From Ceratotherium simum simum (lineage: Eukaryota; Chordata; Mammalia; Perissodactyla; Rhinocerotidae): 64,000 nt of DNA. Within the stretch, counting starts at the first letter, position 1. Every line of letters starts with the position of its first letter. Shown in pieces: positions 46,500 through 58,707 of the stretch. The stretch is taken from NCBI RefSeq assembly GCF_000283155.1, contig NW_004454170.1:9008181-9072180 (forward strand). The letters run 5' to 3'. The position numbers were made by a program, and so were the translations under genes. The notes under the pieces were generated by a model that was given only the letters and a program-made list of their open reading frames with translations, ran no database searches and had not been told where the DNA came from.

Positions 46500-48665
46500 T
46501 AAATTTTACTATTAAAAGAGAAATAACGCAAATGTGGGGGGCACATGTATACGCTTTTTAAATACATGTCTAACACAAAACACAGCTAACAACTCCATTA
46601 CTGGGTATATATTCAGAGATGCTCTTGCACACGTATACCAGGAGACACATCCAAGAGAGTTTACTACCAGCATTGCTTATAATAGCAAAAAACTGGGGAA
46701 AAAAATAAACAAACAAGGGATGGTATGGATATGGAGCAACACAAACTCTCTCACACTGCTGGTGGAAGGGTAAACTGGTAAGCACTGGAGAACAATTTGG
46801 CAATATCAAATAAAGTTGAATTGCGCAAACCCTTCTACCTTGCAATTCCATTTCTAGACATATACCTAAAACTTCTTGTCATGTGCCCAAGATGTGTACA
46901 AGAATGTCCATTAACTCCTGTTCTAGTGGCAAAAATCAGGAACCATTAAATTACTACCAACAGGAGAATGGATAAATTGCTTTATATCATACAATGCAAT
47001 ACTATTCAGCAGTTAAGATGAAAAAACTAGAACTACCAGAATCAACATGGATAACTTCCACAAACTTAATTTTGGGTGACAAAAACAAGTTACACAATGG
47101 TATCATTTATATTAGGTTTGAAAACATACAAAACAATACTATATGTTACTTATATAGCTACATATATATGTAGCACGTATAAAAGCTTTCATGGAAATGA
47201 TAGATAACACATCCAGGGGAGGAGTTAATTTAGGGGAAGAAGAGAGGGAGAATGAGATTGCAGAAGGGGTCACAGGGGGCTCTAACTGAACAGGTAATAT
47301 TAAAATCTGAAGCAAATATGGAAAAATGCTAAAATATGATAAAGTTAGGTGGTCAGTATATAGGTGTTCTTTATACTATTCTCTGTAACTTTATACATGT
47401 TTGTAATATTTCATATTAAACATTTTAAAGAAAATAAGCTTTCAACTCAAGATTCTACAAAAAGAACAAAATAAACCCAAAGAAATAAGAAGGAAGAAAT
47501 TAATGAACGTATACATTGATGAAAGAGAAAAAACTTCTAAGACAGAGGTTATCAATAAAATCAAAAGCTGGTACAATAAATCTGATTAAAAAAAAAGAAA
47601 AAAAGACTCCCATAGAATATGTAAGAATGGATAAGCACAATACGAGATCAAAAAACGTTAATAATACCATGGACAATTTTATAACAATAAATTTGAAAAT
47701 GTAGATGAAATGGATACTTTTCTAGGAAAAAGTATGTATCTCTTAAAAAGGCACCACACCCAGATAGCTTTAAAGATGAGTTCTTCAAAACCTAAGGAAT
47801 AGATCATTCACATGCGGTGTCTATTCCAGGTCATACAATAAGAAGTTAACCTGCCTGACTCATTTTGACACCTAGCAAAAACTGATATCAAAACTAGACA
47901 ACAACAAAAGAAAACCATAAGCCAATCTCACGAACATAGACACAAAAATCCTAAATTAAATACACAGCAAATTGCATCCAGCAACGTATTGGAAGAATAC
48001 ATACCAGGATTGTAAGGATGGCTAAATATTAGAAAATCTATTATTGTAGTTCTATTATTGTACGGTAATGGAGAAAAGCCATATGATCATCTCTGAAAGT
48101 ATCTGGTAATACTCAATACCCATTTCTGATATTAAGAAACAATAAAACGACTTGGCAAGCTAGGAAAAGAACGAAGTGCTTTTAATTTTTAAAAAAGGTT
48201 ATCCACCAGCAACCTTCAGAAAACATCATGAACCAAAGGTAAGATGCAATCCAAATAACTTCTAGAAAGAAGTACCCCTAAGGCTACTATATAGTGTTGT
48301 ACTGGATTCTTGGGAAAAGCCAAAATTGTCACTTACAGATGAATCTTACCTACAAAATCCAAGAGAACTATTAGAATACTAACGTTTAGCGAAGTAACCA
48401 GATAGATCAACATACCGAAAACCAAACTATCCTAGGGCGCAGTAATAGTCCATAAGGAAGACCAAACAAACTAAAACAGCAACAAAAACTGCGAGGGAAA
48501 AATATAAAAAGAAATGTGCAAAACAGCAAGACAACTGGAAGACTTCCCCTGAATAACAAGGGAAGACTTGAATTCATAGAGAAATAACCACGTTGCTGGA
48601 TGGGAAGTCTCAATACCGCACTGGTATCAAATCTGGGCAAATTAATCTATCCAAAAACAAATCCC
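46500..48665 (+). mobile_element. old L1 LINE sequence, sense, abutting the CpG island
   Basis: 46570-47440 is an L1 3' end (CCATTACTGGGTATATATTC, CAATACTATTCAGCAGTTAA, CTTTATACATGTTTGTAATA). 47440-48665 is ORF2 interior text (AAACTAGACAACAACAAAAG, GAATACATACCAGGATTGTA, GGGAAGTCTCAATACCGCAC). The order shows two L1 pieces in tandem. Frames are decayed. Confidence 0.8.
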
Positions 48666-48689
48666 GGACAAACGTCATTTGGTGACAGT

Positions 48690-49430
48690 ACGCTACAGAA
48701 CCGGGCTCTACGCTTTGGGGTTCTTGACGTCTGCGGAAACGCTCTGCAAACAGTCAAACCACAGGCGGAAAACCCGCCCGCACGCCCGCGATCCCAGCGG
48801 AAAGCCCTGCGGCCGGAAGAGCCGCGTCGGCTCCGCCCCCTTCTGTGTCGTGGGCGGGGCGTTTCCGGCCGGCTGAGGCGCCCGCGCTGGTAGGCCCCGC
48901 CCCGTTCCACACCACGCGACACCGCGCAGTCGGGTGTGGGGCTCCGTGGCGTTCGCCACCCTGGTTCCTCAGCACCCTTGGGCTGGGGCTGTCGAGCCCG
49001 CCCAAAAAGGTCGTTTCCCCTGCGGTTTCCAGTAAGTGACGGTCCCAGTCGGAGCTGTGGCTAGAAAAGGTCGCGCCGGCATTTTCTTCCCACCTCCGCC
49101 TTTCCCCCAGCCCCCCTTGAGTCTCCCCGGCTTCTCGGTCACCCGTGGACGGTCCGCCCCCGTTCCCCAAATCGGGCCGCTTCCGGCGCTCGGGGTTTCC
49201 CCGGAAGATGTGTCCTTTCCCCTGAGCGCTTCGTTAATATGGAACGATCGCCGACTTCTCATGTATGTTATGGAGGGTGTGTTCTGGGTCCGACACCCCT
49301 CCCCGCTCTTCCTCTTCCTACCGCGGACCCCCCTAGGTAGACGCCGTGGCGATGCTCCCGCCGCCGCCTCTTCCCCCAGCTGGGTTTGGAGTCTCCCCTT
49401 TCTGTCTGCTTCAGAATCTTCGCCCTTCTA
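48690..49430. promoter_or_regulatory. CpG-island promoter, probably of the lncRNA downstream of TRAF5 (LINC00467-like)
   Basis: The only long CpG- and GC-rich block in the window, with sharp edges against AT-rich L1 on the left and ordinary DNA on the right. It holds GC boxes at 48831-48840, 48851-48860 and 48893-48903, an ETS-type CCGGAAGA at 48813-48820, and no TATA box near them, as expected for a dispersed housekeeping-type promoter. It lies 6 kb beyond the likely end of TRAF5. In human, LINC00467 (C1orf97) starts a few kb downstream of TRAF5 on the same strand. No conserved protein could be read from it. Direction and transcript identity are inferred from synteny only. Confidence 0.75.
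49032..49037 (+). promoter_or_regulatory. possible 5' splice site of a CpG-island first exon
   Basis: GTAAGT after TTTCCA, about 130 nt downstream of the GC-box cluster, on the + strand. It could end a short non-coding first exon of the putative lncRNA. The exonic base before GT is A rather than G. Not supported by anything but position and motif. Confidence 0.3.
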
Positions 49431-50540
49431 AAGAAAGTCTTTACCAAGGGCCACCCCTCTCAGCGCAGCGCCCCACCTCCCCTCCCCAAACCCCCTTCTC
49501 TTAGTAAATAGTAGCGACAGTTAACGAAAGAATGCCTGAAGAGTAAGACACTGACCTAAGCGTTCTGCACGCATTATTTTATTCCATCATCGCCACAATC
49601 CTTGGGTAGATACAAACCAGAAAAGTGAGGCACGAAACAGTTAAATAATTTGCTCGAGGTGGCTTGGATGTGATGGAGTTGAAATTTGAATCCATTGTGT
49701 AGCCCACTCCAAAGCTGGTGTTGTCACCCCTTTCTCTTTCCCCAGTACCTGGGCATCCCCTTTTTAGTTGCTTCTCCTGAGGAACTTTTTCTGAATGCTG
49801 TCTAGAACGACCCTGTTTCTGGAAATTTGGCCTCTGTCTAAGAACGTTCTCAGAGCTCTCTTTACACATACCTTTGAGTGGTCCAGTTTATCAGGTATCT
49901 AAGCTCCGAGCTTTGTAGTATTTTTTCATCCCCAAAATGTGCTTATGCCTCTTTAAAAATGTACTCCTAGCCCAGTGCTCATTAATCAGCCCTCTTCCCC
50001 TGCCTCAGTATGACTCATTCTCAATAGCGCTGTTCTCAGCAAACGTTTGAGCAGCTGGTGTATCTAAGACGATAAAGATAATTGCAGTTTCAAAGAACTC
50101 CGAGGTTTAGTTTCTGACCTCAAGGAGAAATATGACATTTATTCATAAAAAGACCAAGCAAATAGCAGATAAACAGTAACTCAGTTGCACAGAAGAAAAA
50201 TTCTGCAGGAGTGACTTTGGACAAGATAGTTAAGTGCTAAACTTGTTTCTTGATCTGTAAATGTTAAGGTTAGGCGAGGTCATTAAAATTTTGTCAATCT
50301 AAGTTCAGGGAAAGGAGTGATCACTCTGTACTGAGATGGGAAACTGCTGGAGAGGCTCTATGGTGTGTTCTTGATACATTACAGTGACAAGGATTAGGTT
50401 GAAGGCTTCTCTTTGCGCTTTGAACATCTGATAATGGTTGTGGACCTTGCTCTGGAAACAAAATTCACATTCATACAACATTTTATGTTCAATTTTTAGG
50501 AGATTCATCACCCACCCCTCCCCTCCAAAGCATATGTGTT
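49431..50540. other. downstream of the CpG island; MIR remnant, otherwise unassigned
   Basis: A decayed antisense MIR lies at about 49545-49700 (CTGCACGCATTATTTTATTC, GAAAAGTGAGGCACGAAAC). 49720-50540 shows nothing recognised. If the lncRNA model is right this is its first intron. Confidence 0.45.
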
Positions 50541-50900
50541 AACCCCTGATTTAGGGAAATGAAATGAACTGCAGTTCAAAAGGCAAGGCTAAGCCAGATG
50601 TGGAAGGCCTTTATCTTGTAGGCGGTGTGGAACCGTTGGAGGTTTAAAGATAAGTCTGGCATCAGTGTGAAGGATGAATTTAAGTGGGGAAAGGCAGCGA
50701 GACGAGTTAGGCAGCAGGTGGAGTAATTTAGGTAGATAGTTTAGGAGATATTAAAGGGCTGTGCCAAGCAGTATTGGGAATGGGGGGAAATTGCAAGAAA
50801 TATTGGCAAGGACAAATCAAAAGGGCTTGGTATCTGACTGGATATGGAATTGAAAGACAGGAAGGAGTCAGTGATAAATGACAAGGTCTGAAGTCTGTAC
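50540..50900 (-). repeat. L2 LINE fragment, antisense
   Basis: CCAGATGTGGAAGGCCTTTA, TCTTGTAGGCGGTGTGGAAC, GATAAGTCTGGCATCAGTG. Confidence 0.6.
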
Positions 50901-51638
50901 AGCTGCAGTTATGTCCTTTCTCTACTTTGTCTTCTGTTTTTTATTGTACTAGGTCATTCCTATAGCATACATGCTCTAAGAGGCCATATCACTACTGATG
51001 ATGGACGTTAAAAAGCATAATAAGGGAATTTTACAAACAACTCTATACTCATAAATTCAACAACTCAGATGAAATGAACCACTATCAAAACAACCAAAAC
51101 TCACCCAGGAAGAAACAGATAAGCTGAATAGTTCTGTAACTATTAAATAAATTGAATTTGTATTGAAAAACCTAAACAAAAAAAACCCCAGAAAACTCCA
51201 GGCCCATATAGTTTCACTGGTGAATTTTATCAAACATTTAAGGACAAAATAAAAGCCATTCTACAGAGCTCTTCCAGAAGAGAGAAGAGGAAGGAAAACT
51301 TTCCAACTCGTTTTATAAAGCCAACATTACCTGATACCAAAACCAGATAAAAGCAATACTAAAAAAAGAAGACTAAATCAATATCCTTCATGAACAAAGA
51401 TGCAAGAATACCAAAAACAATATTAGCAATTGAATCCAGCAACATGTAAAAAGAAAAATTCGTTGTGACTGTCTTTTGACATTCCAGGAATTCAAAGCTG
51501 ATTCAACACTTGAAAATCAATTTGTGTAACCCACCATATTAACAGACTAAACAAGAAAAAGTACATGACCCTATCAATAGATGGAAGAGAAAAACAACAC
51601 AACAAAATTCAACATCCATAATTTTAAAAACTCAGCAC

Positions 51639-52152
51639 CATGAACCCGACAGTTTCATCTGTGTAAAGAAAAAAAATGTCGGTTCAACTAAGGTGAGGGA
51701 AAATCATATTTTGAGCCCCAAACAGAATCTAATCCATCTAGAGGTCTTTGGTTCTTTAACAGCTATAGGAATGACCACCATCTGTAATCCAGAGGACTGG
51801 CTGGTGTGACTTGCTTCACAAGAGGACACTGTGGCTGGAACTCCTGACCAGCTGAGCTTTGCCTAGCCTGACTTGGGCTTCCCAAGCCAAGACTGCTTGC
51901 TCCTGCAATTCAGCACCTCTACCCCCACCCCATCAAAGAGGCCACATCGCTGAAATGGCAGAGAGATGGTGAAGAGTGAGGAGGGATGGTAGCATTTGAC
52001 ATGGTGTTGGTAGTCTCTCTAAGAGATGGCATTGACTACTTTTCTGTTTTTCTTTCCATCTTAAAAATTTTGCGTTTTTACAGAGAGCAAACAGAATGTG
52101 TACATAAAAAAGCTTCAGAAAGTATGTAACAGTCTTCATATCAATGTTCGAA
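51639..52152 (+). pseudogene. candidate retrocopied transcript fragment in L1
   Basis: About 514 bp of non-L1 sequence between the L1 words TTTAAAAACTCAGCA and AAACAACTCAGCAAACTAGG, which look like a target-site duplication. It ends in an A-rich stretch (TCGAAACAAAAAC). It contains no long ORF, as if a 3'UTR or non-coding RNA had been copied. The source transcript is not recognised. Confidence 0.4.
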
Positions 52153-52724
52153 ACAAAAACAACTCAGCAAACTAGGGATAGAAGGGAATCTGATAAAAGG
52201 CATCTACAAAACCTAGAGCTAACATCATCATACTTAATGGTGAAAGACTGAATGTCCCCTACCCGCAAGATTGGGAACCAGATGAGGATGTTTATTTTCA
52301 CAACTCCTGTTCAGTATTTTACTGGAAGTCCTAGCAATTGCAGTAAGGAAGAAAAAGAAATAAAAAGCATTCTGATTGGAAAGGAAGAAATAAAATTATT
52401 CCTATGTTCAGATGGCATAATAGTCTGTGTAGTAAATCTCAAGAAATTTACAAAGAAGCTCTTAGTGCTAATAAGTGAATTTAGCAGGGTGTGGGATAAA
52501 AGGTTAACATAAAAAAGTCAATTATATTTCTACACTAGCAATAAACAATTGGAAACTGACCCCCACTCCCCTCTCCCATAAATGAAATACTTAGGTATAA
52601 ATCTAAAAAAAATATGCTCAGGATCTTTATGCTGAAAACCAGAAAACATTGATGAAAGAAATCAAAGAACACCCATACTATGTTCGTGGATTAGAAGATT
52701 CAGTACAGTTAAGATGTCAATTCT

Positions 52725-52964
52725 TGGGGCCAGCCTGGTGGTGCAAGCGGTTAAGTGCATGCAGTCCGCTGCGGCAGCCTGGGGTCCGCCGGTTCGGATC
52801 CCGGGCGCGCACCGACGCACTGCTTGGCAAGCCATGCTGTGGCGGCGTCCCACATAAAGCGGAGGAGGATGGGCATGGATGTTAGCCCAGGGCCAGTCTT
52901 CCTCAGCAAAAAAAGAGGAGGATTGGCAGATGTTAGCTCAGGGCCGATCTTCCTCACAAAAAAA
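52725..52964 (+). mobile_element. ERE SINE with 14-bp duplication, nested in L1
   Basis: GGGGCCAGCCTGGTGGTGCA head, GGTTCGGATCCCGGGCGCG, GGCAAGCCATGCTGTGGCG, two TCTTCCTCA blocks. Duplication AAGATGTCAATTCT at 52711-52724 and 52965-52978. Confidence 0.95.
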
Positions 52965-54769
52965 AAGATGTCAATTCTCCCTAAATTGATCTATGCATTT
53001 AATGCAATTGCACTAAAAATACTAGCAGGATTTTTGTAGATATTAAATTAGTTGATTCTGAAGTTATAAGGAAAGGTAAAGGAACTAGAATAGCAAAAAC
53101 AATTCTGCAAATGAAGAGCAAAGTTGAAGAGTTCACACAACCTGATTTTAAGACTTAACTATAAAGCTACAGTAATCAAGACAGTGTGAGACTGGTGAAA
53201 GGTTAGTTACATAGACCAGTGGAACAGAACAGAGTCCAGAAATAGACCCACAGAAATACGGCCAATTGATTTTTAACAGCGGTGCAAATGCAATTCAATG
53301 GAGAAAGGACAGCCCTTTCAATTCGTGGTGCTGGGAAAACTGGATATCCATATGTGAAAAATGAACCTTGACCTACATCTTACACCATATATAAAAAAAT
53401 AACTCAAAATGGATGATAGACCTAAAAGTAAGAGCTAAAAATATAAAACTCTTGAGGAAAACATAGGAGAAAATCTTTGTGATCTTGGATTAGGCAAAGA
53501 GTTCTTGGATACAACCCCAAAAGCACTATCTGTAAAGGAAAAAAATTGATAAGTTGGACTTTTATCAAAATTAAAGTCTTTTGCTACATGAAGGACATTA
53601 CAAAGAGAATGAAAGACAAGGGATATTGGGAGAAAATATTTGCAAATCACATTCTTAACAGACTTGTATCCAGAATATATAAAGAATTTTCAAAACCTAA
53701 CCAGAAAACAATTCAATAAAAAATGGGCAAAAATTGAACATACACTTCACTAAAAAAGATATACAGATAGCAAATAAGCACTGAAAAGATGTTTAACATC
53801 ATTAATCATTAAGGAAATGTGATTAAAACCACAGGAAACATTACACACCTATTAGAATGGATAAAATAAAAAATAACAATACCAAGTGCTGGCCAGGATG
53901 TGGAGAAACTGGAACATTCATACATTGCTGTGGGAATGCAGAATGCCACTCTGGAGAACAATTATGCAGTCTCTTATAAAGTTAAGCATACATTTACCAT
54001 ATAACCCAGCAATTCCACTTCTACATGTTTATTCCAAAGAAATGAACTTATGTTAATGCAAAAATTGTACACAAATATTTGTAGCATCATTATTCATAAT
54101 CATCCAAAATGTCCCAAGTCAAAACTGGTTCAACATTTGAAAATCACTGAGTGTAACCCACGTATTAACAGACTAAACCAGAAAAACTACATGAACTAAA
54201 TGTCCTTCAGTGGGTGAATGGATAAACATACTGTAGTTCATCCATACAATGGAATAGTATTCAGAAATGAACAAACTATTGATATATTCAATAACTTGAG
54301 TGAATCTCAAATGTGTTATATTGAGCAAAGGAAGCCAATCTCAGGTGGTTACATATGGTATGATTCCATTTATATGATATTCTGAAAAAGGCAAAACTAA
54401 GGGGACAGAGAACACATCACTGATTGCCAGGGGTTAAGGGTAGGGAGAAAGTCTGACTGCAAAGGGGTAGCATGAGGGCATTCGTGGGATATTGGAATTG
54501 TTCTGTATACTATTAATGGTTGTTGCAAGAACCTATGCGTGTATTAAAACTCAGTACTGTGCACACAAACACACAAATTTTTACTGTATGTAAATTTAAA
54601 AGTATTTTTTTAAGTTAATAAGGAAAAAAGCTCTCTAGTCTAGAATCTCTTTATAAAATCCTGCTCTTGACCTCAACAATCCCTGCAACCGCTATTCCGT
54701 TTTTCTGCTTTCATGGTAAAATATAGTTTATGTTTATTGTCACTATTTTGTTGCTAACCATTCACTCTT

Positions 54770-56460
54770 TTTAAAAAATATTTTAAAACATTCAGGAACA
54801 TAATGCATACACATGATTAAAAGATCAAGGAGCATGGAAGGGTTTATAAGGAAAAGCAACAGTCTCCATCCCACTTGCTTTCTTGTCATTCTAGATCCAG
54901 CTCCCCAGAGACAAACCCTTTAAATCTTTTGTATGTTTAGTCTCTTTGGTGATTATAGCTACATCTCTAAATAATACGCTTGTACTGTTCTTTCTCAATT
55001 AATCAAATTTAGATGTTATCCTCTGACTTTCTGCCATGACAGATGAGGACTTGTCTCACTTATATCACCCTTCACTTTGCCTGCCGCCTTCTCCCTGGAT
55101 TTGATGGTTTTAAGACTGTTTTTATTTCCTGTATTGTTTACCCTTATAATCTTAAACAATACATTTAATCACATATTTCTCGTTCCAACAAGTTTTGTCA
55201 GTATCTCTTGACTTTGTAGGATGATAATAGCATTCCTACCTTTCGCTCCATCTTTTCTCTCTTTGCCTTTCATATTCTGTCAGCTGTAACTTTACAATTA
55301 TAGCCTTGTAATTGGATAAATTACTTTCTATTCTACAACTATTATTAAAACATCCATATTTTCTTCTATAACTTCTATAAGTTGAATTTAAAAGTTGAAA
55401 GCCAATAGAAAGAACATTTATATTATTGTGACCTTGTAAATATTGCTCACTGCAAGTCCTAGTAATATGCTTGGATTATATTTCTCTTAAGGTCCAGGGT
55501 CATGTTTCTAGAGAAATGTTGCTAGCATTAATTAATTCTTGAAAATTTTTATTAGAATCTACTGACATTTTGTTCTGAATTGGACCAGTTGCTTTTTAGT
55601 CTTTTGAACAGCCTTTTTCCTGAGATTTTACTTTTCCTTTGAACTTCTGGGATTTTCTGTACTTTTGTATCCCTCACCTTCTGCTTTCTTTGTTTTCACT
55701 CTTATTTTGCTGGAGCACATGCTCAAGTAATTTTTCAGAAAGGGTACATGGGTGATAAATTTTCCAAATCTTTGCATGACTTGATTTTGCCTGTTTTTTG
55801 ATAACTTAGCTGAATATAGAATTCTAGGTTTAAAATAAATTTCCTCCAGAACTGTAAAGATCTTTTTTCAATATGTCCGAGAATTCATTGATGAAAAGAC
55901 TGATGCTAGTCTGAATCTTTCTTTGTGACCATTTTCCCTTTGGAAGCATTTGGGAATGTCTCTTGAAAATTTCACCATGCTGTATCTAGAGTTTTTTTCT
56001 TTCATCTTCTTTAGCAGTTAGTGCCGTTCTTTCAATATGAACAGTTCTTTTTCTGTTCAGCTCTGAGAAATCTTCAAGTTTTTTATTTCCTCTCTTCTAT
56101 TTTCTCTTCTTTCTTTCTGAAATTTTTATATTAGGCCTCTTGGATTTTATACTCTGTGATTCTTATCTTTTCTCTCGTTTTTCTAAACTGATTTTATCTT
56201 TTATGTCCTCTTTTAAGTTTTTATGTCTGAATAATAATTTTAACTAAAAAGCATACTCTTATTTTCTGAGAATACTTTTTTTCTTAGCATCCTGCTTTTT
56301 TTAATGTGTGCAATATCTTCTAAACCTCTCTGAAGTAACAGATCATAATTTTTTTCAGTTCTGTTTTGTTTCATCTTGGTTGTTTCTCTATCTTAGATTT
56401 TATTATGCTGTAGATTTTCTTCAAATATCTGGTGGTCTTTGGTTGTCCATTCATGGCAAA
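54770..56460. repeat. AT-rich old LINE-like sequence
   Basis: T-rich text (CTTAGCTGAATATAGAATTC, TTTCACCATGCTGTATCTAG, CTCTGTGATTCTTATCTTTT) has the look of an ancient antisense L1 5' region, but no diagnostic ORF2 motif was found. Family uncertain. Confidence 0.4.
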
Positions 56461-56529
56461 GAATGAGAGGATAAGAAGGATGACATAATTTTTTACACAT
56501 GGATGAAGATTGTTAATTGCAGGCTTCAC

Positions 56530-57030
56530 TTTTAAGGCTCTGCCACTTACTAGCTATGTGATCTTGGGCAACCACTCTGTCTTAACCACTCTGTCTCACG
56601 TGAAAAAAATGAGATAATGGTATGTTCTTTATTGTTTTGTTGTATTTTTTTTTTGTGTGTGAGGAAGATCAGCCCTGAGCTAACATCCTTGCTAATCCTC
56701 TTCTTTTTTTGCTGAGGAAGACCGGCTCTGAGCTAACATCTATTGCCAATCCTCCTCCTTTTTTTTCCCCCCCCCAAAGCCCCAGTAGATAGTTGTATGT
56801 CATAGTTGCACATCCTTCTAGTTGCTGTATGTGGGATGCGGCCTCAGCATGGCCGGAGAAGTGGTGCATCGGTGCGCGCCCGGGATCCGAACCCGGGCCG
56901 CCAGTAGCGGAGCGCGCGCACTTAACTGCTAAGCCATGGGGCCGGCCCTGTTTTGTTGTATTAAATGAAGTAATGCATGCAAAGTGCTTAGAACAATGCC
57001 TGGGATATAGCAAACACTTACTTAATGTTT
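56530..57030 (+). repeat. MIR SINE split by an ERE
   Basis: GCTCTGCCACTTACTAGCTA, GATCTTGGGCAACCACTCTG, then after the ERE GTAATGCATGCAAAGTGCTT and GAACAATGCCTGGGATATAG. Confidence 0.8.
56647..56948 (-). mobile_element. ERE SINE, antisense, long composite form
   Basis: Reversed: GAGGAAGATCAGCCCTGAGC, CCCAAAGCCCCAGTAGATAG, GGGATCCGAACCCGGGCC, GCTAAGCCATGGGGCCGGCC. It carries both the two TCTTCCTCA-type units and the CTGGGGCTTTGG tail block, which most copies hold singly. Duplication TGTTTTGTTGTATT at 56633-56646 and 56949-56962. Confidence 0.93.
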
Positions 57031-57720
57031 AATATTACTAAATAAGGTAGGCGGGCAGGAAGCTGGCTATTTCATTAGGGACTCAACCAAAAACAAGACT
57101 CAGGAAGGCATTACTCTGAGACATCAAGACTTGTACTTGCTGCCCTGAGCTCCCCATGTTTCATTCATTTTCTTTAAACACTCCTTTGAGTTTTTGCTTG
57201 AGAGTAATCACTGGGTTGTATCGTGGTGTAAACAGATCATCTGTAATCCTCCTGTTTTCATCACTGCTTCTTATTCCCATCCTCATAGTCTCTCTCACTT
57301 AGTGCCTCTTCTAGGTCCTGCTAGGCAGATCACTCCTTTTACTGTAATGTCTTTCTCAAGCATCCCAGGCTACACCGCTCTGTTTCTCCTGTCAACACAC
57401 TTGCATCTGCTTTCTGGTTTTCAAACATTTGTTGAATCACATTTCCCTCTTGTATACTCTTTTATTTTTCCTGTTTTGGATTTATAAATTTTTGTTGCTT
57501 AACTATCATTTTAATATGACTTCATAAAGGAAGTTGGCCATCTTGTATGAGAAGCCTCATTCACTCTTTGTATGTTTTGAAGGGGGACATTTGCTTAAAT
57601 TTTTATCAAAATGATATTTACTCAACAGTTATAAAAATCAAAAAAGTAGAATACTCCATCCGACTCTCCACAGGCAGCTCCTTTCAATTCTTTTAGCTCT
57701 TTCTGTTGGTATATCTACGT
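57031..57720. other. unassigned intergenic/intronic sequence
   Basis: No repeat family recognised with confidence. Confidence 0.35.
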
Positions 57721-58206
57721 ATTTTTATTTTTTTCAGCTTTATTGGGGTATAATTGACAAAATTGTGTGACACTTAAAGTGTACACATGATGATTTGATA
57801 TATGTATACATTGTGAAAGGATTCTCTTCACCAAGTTAATTAAATATCCATCACCTCACATATTTACCTTTTTTTTTTTGGTGGCAACATTTATGTTCTA
57901 CTCTCTTAGCTAATTTCAACAATGCAGTGTTATCAACTGTAGTTGCTGTGTTTTCCATTAGATCCTCAGACCTTATTCATCTTATAACTGGAAGTTTGTA
58001 CCCTTTTACCAACCTCTCCCTATTTCCCTCACCAACCAGCCCCTGGAAACCACTTTTCTACTCTCTTTTTCAATAAGTTCAACTTTTTTTTTTTTAAGAT
58101 TCCACATATAATTGATACCATGCAGTATTTGTCTTTGTCTGGTTTATATCACTTAGCGTAATTCCCTCCAGGTTCATCCATGTTGTCACAAGTGATAGGA
58201 TTTCCT

Positions 58207-58707
58207 CCTTTTTTCTTTTTTTTTTTTTGGTGAGGGAGATTAGCCCTGAGCTAACATCTGTTACCAATCCTCCTCTTTTTGCTGAGGAAGATTGGCCCTG
58301 GGCTAACATCTGTGCCCATCTTCCTCTACTTTATATGTGGGACACCTGCCACAGCATGGCTTGATAAGCAGTGCGTAGGTCCATGCCTGGGATCCAAACT
58401 TGTGAACCCCAGGCCACCAAAGCGAGGTGCGCAAACTTTTTTTTTTTAAGGTTAATTTATGTGTTTATTTTCTCAGTGTGTAAGGAAGATCAGCCCTAAC
58501 ATCCATGCCAGTCCTCCTCTTTTTTTGCTGAGGAAGACTGGCCCTGGGCTAACATCCATGCCCATTTTCCTCCACTTTATATGGGATGCTGCCACAGCAT
58601 GGACTGACAAGTGGTGCATCAGTGCGCACCTGGGATCCAAACCCGGGCCGCCAACAGTGGAGCGCAGAAGTGCATGAACTTAACCACTACGCCACTGGGC
58701 TGGCTCC
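58207..58707 (-). mobile_element. compound of two ERE SINEs, antisense
   Basis: Two ERE bodies in the same orientation: 58210-58437 lacks its 5' head, and 58438-58707 is nearly complete. A single duplication AGGATTTCCT (58197-58206, 58708-58717) flanks the pair. Confidence 0.88.

Larger units (their letters stand above)
51000..54660 (+). mobile_element. old L1 LINE, sense, interrupted twice
   Basis: ORF2 and 3'UTR text throughout: CTCCAGGCCCATATAGTTTC, GAGCTAACATCATCATACTT, GACCCACAGAAATACGGCCA, CATTCATACATTGCTGTGGG. Interrupted by a non-LINE insert at 51639-52152 and an ERE at 52725-52964. Many stops; not functional. Confidence 0.88.

Noticed and set aside
49036..49431. 131-residue + strand ORF and overlapping minus-strand ORFs (48754-49170) in the CpG island
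   Set aside because: Pro/Arg/Ser-rich translations of GC-rich DNA in several overlapping frames with no recognisable domain; expected by chance where stops are scarce.
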